This document shows positions 16,742 to 24,476 of a stretch of 64,000 nucleotides of DNA, in pieces. How positions within the stretch are numbered: the stretch's first letter is position 1; each line of letters starts with the position of its first letter. The position numbers were made by a program, and so were the translations under genes. The notes beneath the pieces were generated by a model that worked only from the letters and a program-made list of their open reading frames with translations, had not been told where the DNA came from and did no database searches. This DNA comes from [Borrelia] lusitaniae (GTDB lineage Bacteria; Spirochaetota; Spirochaetia; Borreliales; Borreliaceae), in assembly GCF_030440365.1 (NCBI RefSeq), contig NZ_CP124050.1, forward strand, positions 558,001 to 622,000, given 5' to 3'.

Positions 16742-18136
16742 ATGGATGTAGGAATTTATGGTCTTGGCGTTATGGGTGGTAATTTGGCTCTAAATATTGC
16801 TGATAACGGTTTTAATGTTTCTGTTTACAATAGAGATAGTGAAAAAACTGAAATTTTTATTAAACAAAATTCTCATAAAAAGATAAATAGTTTTAAAGAT
16901 GTTGAATCTTTTGTTAAAAGCTTGAAAATTCCAAGAAAAATCATCTTAATGGTAACAAGTTCGGCTGTAGAAAAGGTTGTTGAACAAATTTTACCTCTTA
17001 TGGATAAATCAGACATAATTATTGATGGTGGAAATTCTCATTATAAGAGTACAATGAGATTGGAAAAAGAATTATTTGCTAAGGATATTTATTTTGTAGG
17101 GCTTGGAATTTCTGGAGGGGAGAGAGGAGCAAGATTTGGTCCTGCGCTAATGTATGGAGGAAGTAAATCGGCTTATGAAATTCTTGAGCCTATGTTAAAT
17201 AAAATTGCAGCTAAAACTAAAAACAATGATGTTTGTTCGACTTATATTGGAGAGAATGGTTCTGGACACTATGTTAAAATGATACACAATGGAGTGGAAT
17301 ACGCTGATATGCAACTTATCAGCGAGGTTTATTTTTTCATGAAAAAAGCTTTCAATTTAGATAATTTACAAATTTCTGAAGTTTTTGAAAAGTGGAATGA
17401 AGGCGATCTTTCAGGGTATTTGTTAGAAATAACTTCTAAGATTCTTAGGTATAAAGAAAATAATGAATATTTAGTTGATAAGATTTTAGATGTTGCAAAT
17501 CAAAAAGGCACTGGTGTTTGGACATCCATTGATGCTCTTGAATCCGGTATGCCTGTAAATTTAATTGTTGAATCCGTTTTTTCAAGATTTATGTCGGGGT
17601 TAAAACACGAAAGGATTATTGCTAGTGATTTGCTTAAGATGGATACCGCTTCTTTTGAGTTTGAGCTTAGTGACTGGATTTTAGATCTTTATTATGCTCT
17701 TTTAGTTTCAAAAATAGTAGCTTATGCTCAAGGTTTTATGATGCTTAAGAGTGCATCTTTGAATTATAGTTGGGATTTGAATTTGGGTAAAATTTCTTTA
17801 ATTTGGAGAGAAGGTTGCATTATTCGCAGCAGTTTTTTAGATAAAATTAAATTAGCTTATGATAAAAATCCCCATCTTATTAATTTGCTTTTTGATGATT
17901 ATTTTTTAGATGTATTAAAAAATAATCACAAATCTTTGAGAAGAATAATTTCAAAGGCTAGTGAAATTGGGATTCCATTGCCGGCATTTTATGCAAGCCT
18001 TTCGTTTTTAGATTCTTATTCCACTAATTATTTGCCTTCGAACTTAATTCAAGCACAAAGAGACTTTTTTGGTGCTCATTCTTTTGAAAGATTAGACTCA
18101 AAACGAGGTGAATTTTTTCACAGTGCTTGGCAGTAA
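16742..18136 (+). CDS. gnd: 6-phosphogluconate dehydrogenase, decarboxylating
   Basis: Oxidises 6-phosphogluconate to ribulose 5-phosphate with NADP+ in the pentose phosphate pathway, giving NADPH and pentose. The 464 aa show the Rossmann start GLGVMGGNLALNIAD, the IIDGGNSHY motif, the signature GISGGERGARFGPALM at about residues 128-143, the catalytic Lys in HYVKMIHNGVEY, and a C-terminal YLPSNLIQAQRDFFGAHSFER. An AAGGAG ribosome site precedes the ATG by 6 nt. Divergent from htpG, convergent with the BB0562-family gene. BB0561 by position. Confidence 0.97.
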   Translation: MDVGIYGLGVMGGNLALNIADNGFNVSVYNRDSEKTEIFIKQNSHKKINSFKDVESFVKSLKIPRKIILMVTSSAVEKVVEQILPLMDKSDIIIDGGNSHYKSTMRLEKELFAKDIYFVGLGISGGERGARFGPALMYGGSKSAYEILEPMLNKIAAKTKNNDVCSTYIGENGSGHYVKMIHNGVEYADMQLISEVYFFMKKAFNLDNLQISEVFEKWNEGDLSGYLLEITSKILRYKENNEYLVDKILDVANQKGTGVWTSIDALESGMPVNLIVESVFSRFMSGLKHERIIASDLLKMDTASFEFELSDWILDLYYALLVSKIVAYAQGFMMLKSASLNYSWDLNLGKISLIWREGCIIRSSFLDKIKLAYDKNPHLINLLFDDYFLDVLKNNHKSLRRIISKASEIGIPLPAFYASLSFLDSYSTNYLPSNLIQAQRDFFGAHSFERLDSKRGEFFHSAWQ

Positions 18137-18159
18137 ATTTAATATTTTAGCATTGGGAT

Positions 18160-18702
18160 TTAGATATAGTACTTAGCAAATATTCCCCCAGCAAAGTTTG
18201 ACTTTATGCCCGCGTAGGTTTTGTGATTTGCAAGAGATCTTGTGTTTGAGATGAATTCTATTGAAGGTGCTATTTTTATACCTATTTCTAAATTTTCTGT
18301 AATGTCGTAAAAAATAGCCAATGGAATTCTCATTCCAAATCCTAATTCTATATTTATTAATTTAGATGTGTGAGAAGATAAGCTTAGATTTCCTCCTATT
18401 CCAATTCCTAAATTTAATTTTTCAATCAAAGATATTGTAAAAATGAAATCAAGTGCTGCTATTGCTAGTAGATGTAAATCATAAGTTTTTGATTCAAGTT
18501 TAAGGCCTGATAAATTTATTCCATTGCTACCACCGTAGCCTATTTCAAAGTCAATGAAAGGAAATGAGACTATTAAGTTAATAATTGGATTTCCAACACT
18601 TGCTCCAAAACCAATACCTCTATTTAAATATGAATCTCTTGCAAAGCTATTTGTAGATATACTTGCAATCATGATGAATAATATGAAAATTTTTTTCATC
18701 AT
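18160..18702 (-). CDS. Exported DUF3996-type protein, BB0562-like (reported lipase)
   Basis: The 180 aa start with a signal peptide (MMKKIFILFIMIASISTNSFA). The rest has alternating glycine-rich short strands like a small beta barrel. A GxSxG lipase-type motif, GGSNG, lies at residues 57-61. By position this is BB0562, which I recall being reported as an exported lipase that helps B. burgdorferi grow when free fatty acids are scarce; I cannot verify that here. AGGAG lies 3-8 nt before two ATGs. It has its own upstream gap, because a strong hairpin ends the gene before it. Third of three related genes. Confidence 0.85.
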   Translation of the reverse strand: MMKKIFILFIMIASISTNSFARDSYLNRGIGFGASVGNPIINLIVSFPFIDFEIGYGGSNGINLSGLKLESKTYDLHLLAIAALDFIFTISLIEKLNLGIGIGGNLSLSSHTSKLINIELGFGMRIPLAIFYDITENLEIGIKIAPSIEFISNTRSLANHKTYAGIKSNFAGGIFAKYYI

Positions 18703-18805
18703 TGTCTCCTAAATTTTGTTTTTTTGTCATACTTTATTCTTAAATTTTAAAACAATAAAAACAAGTCTTTTGCTATTTAGTTTTTGATATTTTGAAGTGG
18801 TTTGA

Positions 18806-18848
18806 TTTTTTAACAATTATTCTTTAAAAAAGAATAATTGTTAAAAAA
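18806..18848 (-). terminator. Hairpin at the end of the second DUF3996-type gene
   Basis: The left arm at 18806-18825 and the right arm at 18829-18848 are perfect 20-bp complements with a 3-nt loop. The arms begin and end in six T or A bases, so the minus-strand transcript ends in a U run. It overlaps the stop codon of the gene at 18841-19359. Confidence 0.8.
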
Positions 18849-19359
18849 TCCAGAATCTCATTCCTAGTCCTGCGAATATTTCCCATCTAAATCCAACGCC
18901 ATTGCTCCAAATATTCATTCCAAGTCCCGGTGCTATTCGTAAAAATATGTCGAATTTTTTTCTAAATACTGCAAGGTTTAAAGCCAAAGGCAATCTTGCT
19001 CCAATGCTCATTGGTCCAGAGCCTGATTTACTGCCGCCAAATCTTGAAAACCATATTGTTCCATAACCCCCAGCTCCAACTGAAAAATCCAAAATGTTAG
19101 CAGTTCCCAGGAATACATATGTGTAGAAAATATAATCCAATGCTATAAACAGCGTTTTCCAATCTAAAAATAAATTATTTACTCCGCTGTAAAGACCAAT
19201 GTCAAGATCAAAGTTGCCCATACTAATTTCTAAAGCAATTGGTAATGGGAGTATAATTCCTACTCCAAATGTACCCCTTGCAGAGTCTTTTGAATTAGCA
19301 AATCCTGATATTGGGGCTAATAAAATAATAATTAACATAACAATTATTTTTGTTTGCAT
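18841..19359 (-). CDS. Exported DUF3996-type paralogue (BB0563-like)
   Basis: From ATG 19359 the protein has 172 aa and opens with a signal peptide (MQTKIIVMLIIILLAPISGFA). A longer frame from 19413 adds 18 residues without a signal-like start; GGAG sits about 11 nt before ATG 19359. The mature part repeats the layout of its neighbour: GVGIILPLPIALEISMGNF, an LDIGLYSG strand, a mid-protein ALDYIF helix and a Gly-rich end with aromatic tail. The GxSxG motif of the BB0562-like protein is absent. Probably an outer-membrane or periplasmic beta-rich protein; substrate unknown. Ends inside a strong terminator. Confidence 0.8.
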   Translation of the reverse strand: MQTKIIVMLIIILLAPISGFANSKDSARGTFGVGIILPLPIALEISMGNFDLDIGLYSGVNNLFLDWKTLFIALDYIFYTYVFLGTANILDFSVGAGGYGTIWFSRFGGSKSGSGPMSIGARLPLALNLAVFRKKFDIFLRIAPGLGMNIWSNGVGFRWEIFAGLGMRFWIF

Positions 19360-19451
19360 TATTTTGCTATCTCCTAAGTGCAATAATCTAGCTTTTAAAA
19401 CATTTTTATCCAATTTTAGTTCAATAATTTTTTTTATCTAAAAAGTGAAAA

Positions 19452-20030
19452 CTATATCTTAAGAGAGCATTTTATGCCAATAGAGAAGTTGCCTTTTATT
19501 GGGAATATTAAATTTCCATTAGGTAACTGGCCAATAAAAATTGATGGCGTTGTTTTTATTATTAATTCAATAAAGTCATAATAAGCTTCATATGCTATTC
19601 CTAAGGGCAAACCCACTCCGATTTTATAGGTAATCCCAGAAAAAACATTTGTTAAATTTGGGTTTGTAATTTTTCCTATTTCAAAAAATAGGCCAGATCC
19701 TAAGAAAAAGATAAAATTTGAATTTTTAATTCTTAAGTTTAAGAAAATATAGTCAAAATATGTTTTAAATAGCAGTATTATTGGTGATTTTGGGAAAAAT
19801 TCTGAGACACTAAATATTGTTACTCCTACCCCAATATCAAAGTTATTAATACTGAATTCTATTGCAGTAGGATAGGGCAAAATAAAGCCAAATTTAATTT
19901 TTGTTTTTAAGCTGTCTATTTCTGGACTAGCTATATTGTTTTTAGATTTTTCGTTTGTGAAAATATTTTCAACATTGAAAAATAATATAACAATTATTAA
20001 TAATTTGATTAGTTTGTTTTTACTTTGCAC
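19452..20030 (-). CDS. Exported DUF3996-type paralogue (BB0564-like)
   Basis: This 192 aa protein is the first of the three-gene array. It begins with GTG at 20030, a basic stretch and a hydrophobic signal segment (LLIIVILFFNVENIFT). The body keeps the shared blocks: KFGFILPYPTAIEFSINNFDIGVG, a FDYIFLN segment, GLPLGIAYEAYYDFIEL and IKTTPS. No GxSxG is seen. No clear Shine-Dalgarno precedes the GTG, so the start is uncertain. The downstream paralogue follows after 92 nt. The array suggests local duplication and divergence; function unknown. Confidence 0.78.
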   Translation of the reverse strand: MQSKNKLIKLLIIVILFFNVENIFTNEKSKNNIASPEIDSLKTKIKFGFILPYPTAIEFSINNFDIGVGVTIFSVSEFFPKSPIILLFKTYFDYIFLNLRIKNSNFIFFLGSGLFFEIGKITNPNLTNVFSGITYKIGVGLPLGIAYEAYYDFIELIIKTTPSIFIGQLPNGNLIFPIKGNFSIGIKCSLKI

Positions 20031-20123
20031 TGTTAACTTTTTTATGTGAAATTTAAATTAAATCACAACTTTATGTCTAAATTATAAGATAGAATTCTGC
20101 TAACATTGTTTATTTTACTGTTT

Positions 20124-20153
20124 ATTAGAAATTAAATTTTATTAATTTCTAAT
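20124..20153. repeat. 12-bp inverted repeat in the BB0564/cheW2 divergent region
   Basis: ATTAGAAATTAA (20124-20135) and TTAATTTCTAAT (20142-20153) are perfect inverted copies with a 6-nt spacer. No T run follows on either strand, and the site lies between divergent genes, so an operator is more likely than a terminator. Confidence 0.5.
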
Positions 20154-20236
20154 TTGTATTTATTAATATATGAGGTAATATTAATTTTGATATTAGTATT
20201 CTATTTGCGATTTAAATTGCATTTAAAGGGGCGTTT

Positions 20237-20779
20237 ATGGGTATAGATCCAGATATACAAGATTCTTTAAGTCAGTATCTTTTATTTAGTTTGGACGAGC
20301 TTTATGCTATTGAGGTTAAATATGTTGTTGAGGTTTTGGAATATACTAAGATATCAAAAATCCCAAGGACCCCCAATTATATGGCAGGAATAATAAACAA
20401 TAGGGGTAAAATCGTTCCAATAATTGATATTAGAAAACAATTTGGAATGAGTGATCGTGTAGTTGATGAGGATGATAAAAATAAAAATAAAGGTGTTAAT
20501 ATTTCAAATATTATTATATTGACTTTAGTTTACGAGGGAGATGAGTTTAATCTTGGAATTTTGGTAGATTATGTTAATGAAGTTCTTGAATTAGATCCAC
20601 TTAGTATTGATGATGCTCCCAAGATTGGATCAGGGTTTAATTCAAAATTTATTTCAGGAATTGGCAAGAGTAATAATAAGTTTATTATTATTTTAGATGT
20701 AGAAAATTTATTTGACGTTAGAGAGCTTTCTAGATTCAAAAATACAACAATATATGATCCCGAATATCAGCAGCAGTAG
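20237..20779 (+). CDS. cheW2: Chemotaxis coupling protein CheW2
   Basis: CheW links receptors to the CheA kinase at the cytoplasmic face of the membrane. The 180 aa are somewhat longer than usual because of an N-terminal tag and an insert near residues 75-90. CheW signatures are clear: YLLFSLDELYAIEVKYVVEVLE, then IPRTPNYMAGIINNRGKIVPIIDIR, and GILVDYVNEVLEL. AAAGGGG stands 7 nt before the ATG. First gene of the cheW2-STAS-cheA1-cheB2-BB0569-cheY2 cluster. BB0565 by position. Confidence 0.95.
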   Translation: MGIDPDIQDSLSQYLLFSLDELYAIEVKYVVEVLEYTKISKIPRTPNYMAGIINNRGKIVPIIDIRKQFGMSDRVVDEDDKNKNKGVNISNIIILTLVYEGDEFNLGILVDYVNEVLELDPLSIDDAPKIGSGFNSKFISGIGKSNNKFIIILDVENLFDVRELSRFKNTTIYDPEYQQQ

Positions 20780-20790
20780 GAGTTTTAATA

Positions 20791-21102
20791 ATGATTTATA
20801 GGCCAGAAGGAGAGCTTGTAGTAAATAGTATTTTCAAGGTAAAAGAAGATTTGTTGCATATTTTTAAAAAAATGAAAGAAGGAGATACTCTTACCATTGA
20901 TCTTTCAAACGTTGAAAAAATAGATATTACTTTTATCCAAATTTTGTATGCATCTAATAAATATGCTAAAAATAGAAATTTATTTGTAAAAATTGAGTAT
21001 CCATCCGATGAAGTTTTGAGTTCATTAATATATGGCGGATTTTTGATAGATATTGAAGATGTTGACAGCTTTGATTTAGGGCTTAATTTAATTGGATTTT
21101 AG
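20791..21102 (+). CDS. STAS-domain protein in the chemotaxis operon
   Basis: This 103 aa protein has the fold pattern of anti-sigma-factor-antagonist (STAS) domains: a beta strand GELVVNSIFKVKEDLLHIF, then TLTIDLSNVEKIDITFIQILYA, and a second helix. The usual phosphorylatable Ser after D-S-s (LSG/SSG) is absent; ITF stands there, so regulation by a serine kinase is unlikely. STAS proteins in che operons often help organise the receptor-kinase array, but its role in Borrelia is unknown. It sits 11 nt after cheW2 and 16 nt before cheA1, each with a clear ribosome site. BB0566 by position. Confidence 0.8.
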   Translation: MIYRPEGELVVNSIFKVKEDLLHIFKKMKEGDTLTIDLSNVEKIDITFIQILYASNKYAKNRNLFVKIEYPSDEVLSSLIYGGFLIDIEDVDSFDLGLNLIGF

Positions 21103-21118
21103 AGTTTAAGGAAAGCTT

Positions 21119-23260
21119 ATGGATAGTAGTGATGTGATTGATAAATTTAAGAATTCCTTTAAGGAAGAATCAATAGAAAATATTTCAGATATTGAACAAG
21201 CACTTCTCAATCTTGAGGTAAGCTCAGATCAAGACATTGTTAATTCTATTTTTAGGAATTTACATACCATAAAGGGAAGTTCTGGTATGTTTGGCTTTAA
21301 TTTTACAGCATCGCTTGTTCATGAAATAGAAACAGTTCTTGATGTTGTAAAAGATGGTAGGGCTTCTTTTAATCAAGCCGCTATTGATGCTACCTTAATG
21401 TCGGTTGATTTTATTAGGGAGCTTATTGAAGGCGATGAAGTAATTTCTGAGGTTGACTTTTCCAAGCGCAAGCAGTTTTTGGTAAATGAAATTAAAAAGG
21501 TTTTTGAGACTTCTGATCTTAAGGTTGCTTTTCAAGAAGCTTTAGAAAATGATTTTTCAAAGTCTGACAACAGTTCTGTTTTAGAAGAGTCTGTTAAAGC
21601 AACTTCAGACAATAAATTTGATGATGAGGCTTTGCGATCTGAATTTAAGAGTTACAAAATTCTTTTTTCTCCTGCTAAAGGAATTTTGTTTCATGGGCAC
21701 AAGCCTATAAATTTATTAAGCAAGTTGATTGATTTGGGCAGTGGCCATGTTAGAGCTAAAGTAGATAATATTCCCGACTTAGAGCTTATTTCCCCTGATA
21801 ATGTTTATGTTTATTGGGAAATAAGGCTAGATACAGAAGAGAGTAGAGAAAACATTAAAGATGTTTTTATATTTTTGGATTCTCAATCAAAAATTGATAT
21901 TCAAGAATTGGATAAAGGTTTGGATTCAGATAAAGACGATAATGTAGGTCTTAAAAATTTTAATTTATTGCGACCGGACAAAAGCACTAAAGATCTTGCC
22001 AATTCTTCATTTAAAAAATCGGAAGTTGTTGGGAAATCCTTTTTCAATGGAGATAAAAATAGATTTAATGTTCAAGATGATAGTGCTAGAAGTAAGGTTA
22101 ATATTGCTAGTATTAAGGTAGATTCTAAAAAGCTTGACCATTTGGTAAATCTTGTTGGAGAACTTGTCACAATACAATCAAAGCTTTCAAAAGAAGCTGA
22201 AAATAGGAATAGTAATATTTTAAACTCAATCTCAGCAGAATTTTCTTTACTGATAAATGAGCTTAGGGATTACACAACAGGGCTTAGAACAGTTCCTATT
22301 GAGATTTTGTTTGTAAAATTTCAAAGAATAGTAAAAGATTTGTCTACTAACCTTGGCAAGTCAATTCTTTATCGTGCTTCTGGAGGCGATACTGTTCTTG
22401 ATAAAAGTATTATTGAAAAGCTTAATGAACCTTTGGTTCATTTAATTCGAAATTCAATAGATCATGGAATTGAATCCTCTGAAGAGAGAGAAAAATTAGG
22501 AAAAGATCCCCAAGGGACTATAAAGCTTTCAGCTTGTCAATCCGGGGATTCTGTTATTGTTATTATTGAAGATGATGGAAGAGGTCTTGATAAGAATAAA
22601 ATACTTAAAAAGGCCGTAGAGCGTAATATAATTTCTGACTCAGTTGCCAAAACTTTATCAAATATTGATGCTTATAATTTGATTTTTGAGCCCGGATTTT
22701 CAACTGCAAGTTCTGTTACTGATATATCAGGTCGTGGAGTTGGTATGGATGTTGTTAAAAAGCAGGTTGAATCCTTAAGAGGACATGTTGTACTAGAAAG
22801 TGAGCTTGGCAAATATACTAGAACTAAATTAATTTTTCCATTAACCTTGGCTATTATTGAGGGTTGGCTTGTCAGAGTAAAAGATGAGCACTTTATTATT
22901 CCCCTTTCTAATGTTGAGTCTTGTTTAGAATCTAATAAGTCAATTTCTCAAATAGATGGGGTTGAGACTAAAGGCAATGTAATGAATTATAGGGGTAGTA
23001 TGATTAGTTTTATTAGGCTTAGAGAGTTTTTTCAGATTTCTGATGTGAAGAGTTTTAGTGAGCAAGTTGTTGTTGTAAACACAAATAGTGGGAAAATGGG
23101 TATTGTGGTTGACGAAGTTTTAGGGCAACATCAAACTGTTATAAAAGCTTTGGGTAAAATTTATTCTCGAGTGGAAGGGGTTTCTGGAGCTACTATACTT
23201 GGTGATGGAAGTTTGGCTTTAGTTGTTGATATAGATGCAATAACTAAGCTTATAAGATAA
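21119..23260 (+). CDS. cheA1: Chemotaxis histidine kinase CheA1
   Basis: CheA autophosphorylates in response to receptors and phosphorylates CheY and CheB. The 713 aa show an N-terminal Hpt domain with phospho-histidine H49 (LHTIKGSSG). A regulatory segment lies at about 175-265 (KILFSPAKGILFHG). The dimerisation helix pair has KLDHLVNLVGELVT. The ATPase has the N box HLIRNSIDHGIE, G1 DDGRGLD, the F box FEPGFSTA and G2 GRGVGMDVV. A CheW-like domain ends at 713. Every catalytic motif is intact. B. burgdorferi has two cheA genes; earlier genetics, as I recall, found the other one (cheA2) essential for chemotaxis in culture and cheA1 dispensable. BB0567 by position. Confidence 0.97.
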   Translation: MDSSDVIDKFKNSFKEESIENISDIEQALLNLEVSSDQDIVNSIFRNLHTIKGSSGMFGFNFTASLVHEIETVLDVVKDGRASFNQAAIDATLMSVDFIRELIEGDEVISEVDFSKRKQFLVNEIKKVFETSDLKVAFQEALENDFSKSDNSSVLEESVKATSDNKFDDEALRSEFKSYKILFSPAKGILFHGHKPINLLSKLIDLGSGHVRAKVDNIPDLELISPDNVYVYWEIRLDTEESRENIKDVFIFLDSQSKIDIQELDKGLDSDKDDNVGLKNFNLLRPDKSTKDLANSSFKKSEVVGKSFFNGDKNRFNVQDDSARSKVNIASIKVDSKKLDHLVNLVGELVTIQSKLSKEAENRNSNILNSISAEFSLLINELRDYTTGLRTVPIEILFVKFQRIVKDLSTNLGKSILYRASGGDTVLDKSIIEKLNEPLVHLIRNSIDHGIESSEEREKLGKDPQGTIKLSACQSGDSVIVIIEDDGRGLDKNKILKKAVERNIISDSVAKTLSNIDAYNLIFEPGFSTASSVTDISGRGVGMDVVKKQVESLRGHVVLESELGKYTRTKLIFPLTLAIIEGWLVRVKDEHFIIPLSNVESCLESNKSISQIDGVETKGNVMNYRGSMISFIRLREFFQISDVKSFSEQVVVVNTNSGKMGIVVDEVLGQHQTVIKALGKIYSRVEGVSGATILGDGSLALVVDIDAITKLIR

Positions 23261-23283
23261 AAAAATCTAAAATACAGATTTTT
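23261..23283 (+). terminator. Weak hairpin between cheA1 and cheB2
   Basis: AAAAATCT (23261-23268) pairs with AGATTTTT (23276-23283) around a 7-nt loop. The stem is A+T-rich and the following T tract is broken by GG, so it would be at best a partial terminator. Its position directly after the cheA1 stop, just before a candidate cheB2 promoter, fits that reading. Confidence 0.4.
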
Positions 23284-23310
23284 GGTTTTAAAGGTTAAAA
23301 ATATTAAAAT
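23282..23310 (+). promoter_or_regulatory. Candidate internal promoter of cheB2 (leaderless)
   Basis: TTGGTT (23282-23287) lies 17 nt from TAAAAT (23305-23310). The seventh base after the -10 is 23317, the A of the cheB2 ATG. No Shine-Dalgarno is present near that ATG. The region is very A+T-rich, so chance matches are possible. Confidence 0.35.
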
Positions 23311-23316
23311 ATAACA

Positions 23317-24474
23317 ATGAAGATATTAGTAATTGATATTCAAGGTCTTATAAAGCAGGTTTTCGTTAGGGCTTTTTCTAAAGATAATGATGTTGAAATA
23401 TTAAATGCTGGCTTTAATTCCTTGAATCTTATTAATGTATTTTTACAAAAGTTTCCAGATTTAGTTATTATTGATGAGAATACGGCAAAATCTAATTTTG
23501 GAAATTCTTTGAATAATGTTCTCAATAATATATCTCTGCCAGTTGTATTTATTGCACAAAATGAAATGTTTCCAAATTTTGGATGTCTTGAGCAAAGTAA
23601 AGAAAAGATTAAATTAATAATAAATAAGCTTAATTTTAAGCTTACAGTTGATTTATTTCGTAGTAAGTATTTATCTTTAATAAAGCTGGAGTTGAAAAAT
23701 CTAGGCAAAAATAAATTAATATCTTCTTATGAGGTTAAAAGGATTCATGCACCTGATTTTTCTAGTCATTCTAAAGAAGAGTCTAGAGAAAATAGCTTAG
23801 ATGATTCAAGCATAAGGAAAAGTTATAGAGTTTCTGATGTTATTAATTTTGCTCCCAAAAATGATCCGGATGTTATTATTAAATATCAAGGTCTTCTAAA
23901 TAAGCATAAAACTGGAAAAATTATTGTTGTAGGCTCTTCAACAGGTGGTACAGAGGCGTTAAGAATTTTTTTAAGCTCTTTTAAAAAAGATTCTCCACCA
24001 ATAATTATTGTTCAGCATATGCCAGGAGGATTTACAAGATCTTTTGCAAAAAGCTTAAACAATGAGTTTAATATTGATATTAAAGAAGCCGAAGATGGAG
24101 ACATTCTTCGTCCAGGTCTTGTAATAATTGCTAATGGAAGTTATCATTTGATTGTCAAATATGGTAGTGGCAATTATTTTGTAAACTTATTAGATGGACC
24201 CCTTGTTAGTAGGCATAAGCCTTCTGTAAATGTACTTTTTAGGTCTGCTGCAATGTATGCAGGTTCTAATGCCATTGGTGTTATTCTTACAGGCATGGGA
24301 GATGACGGGGCTATTTGTATGCTTGAAATGAAAAAAAATGGCGCTTATACTATTGCCCAAGATCAAGAAACCTCTGTTGTTTTTGGCATGCCAATGGAAG
24401 CTATAAAGATAGGAGCTGTAGACAAAATCCTTCCTTTAAGCAAAATAGCTGATCATGTTTTGAGGAGATCTTAA
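23317..24474 (+). CDS. cheB2: Chemotaxis protein-glutamate methylesterase CheB2 with decayed receiver
   Basis: CheB removes methyl groups from chemoreceptors. The 385 aa have a receiver-like N-terminus and a C-terminal methylesterase. The esterase triad is present: Ser in VGSSTGGTEAL, His in IVQHMPGGF, and Asp in TGMGDDGA. The receiver is degraded. The usual acidic pair is D7-I8, one Asp short, and the phospho-site Asp (D53, VIIDEN) lacks the D-x-x-MPxxDG context. The conserved Thr/Lys of the switch region are not evident. Normal activation by CheA phosphorylation is therefore doubtful. It lies 56 nt after cheA1 with no ribosome site. BB0568 by position. Confidence 0.93.
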   Translation: MKILVIDIQGLIKQVFVRAFSKDNDVEILNAGFNSLNLINVFLQKFPDLVIIDENTAKSNFGNSLNNVLNNISLPVVFIAQNEMFPNFGCLEQSKEKIKLIINKLNFKLTVDLFRSKYLSLIKLELKNLGKNKLISSYEVKRIHAPDFSSHSKEESRENSLDDSSIRKSYRVSDVINFAPKNDPDVIIKYQGLLNKHKTGKIIVVGSSTGGTEALRIFLSSFKKDSPPIIIVQHMPGGFTRSFAKSLNNEFNIDIKEAEDGDILRPGLVIIANGSYHLIVKYGSGNYFVNLLDGPLVSRHKPSVNVLFRSAAMYAGSNAIGVILTGMGDDGAICMLEMKKNGAYTIAQDQETSVVFGMPMEAIKIGAVDKILPLSKIADHVLRRS

Positions 24475-24476
24475 TA

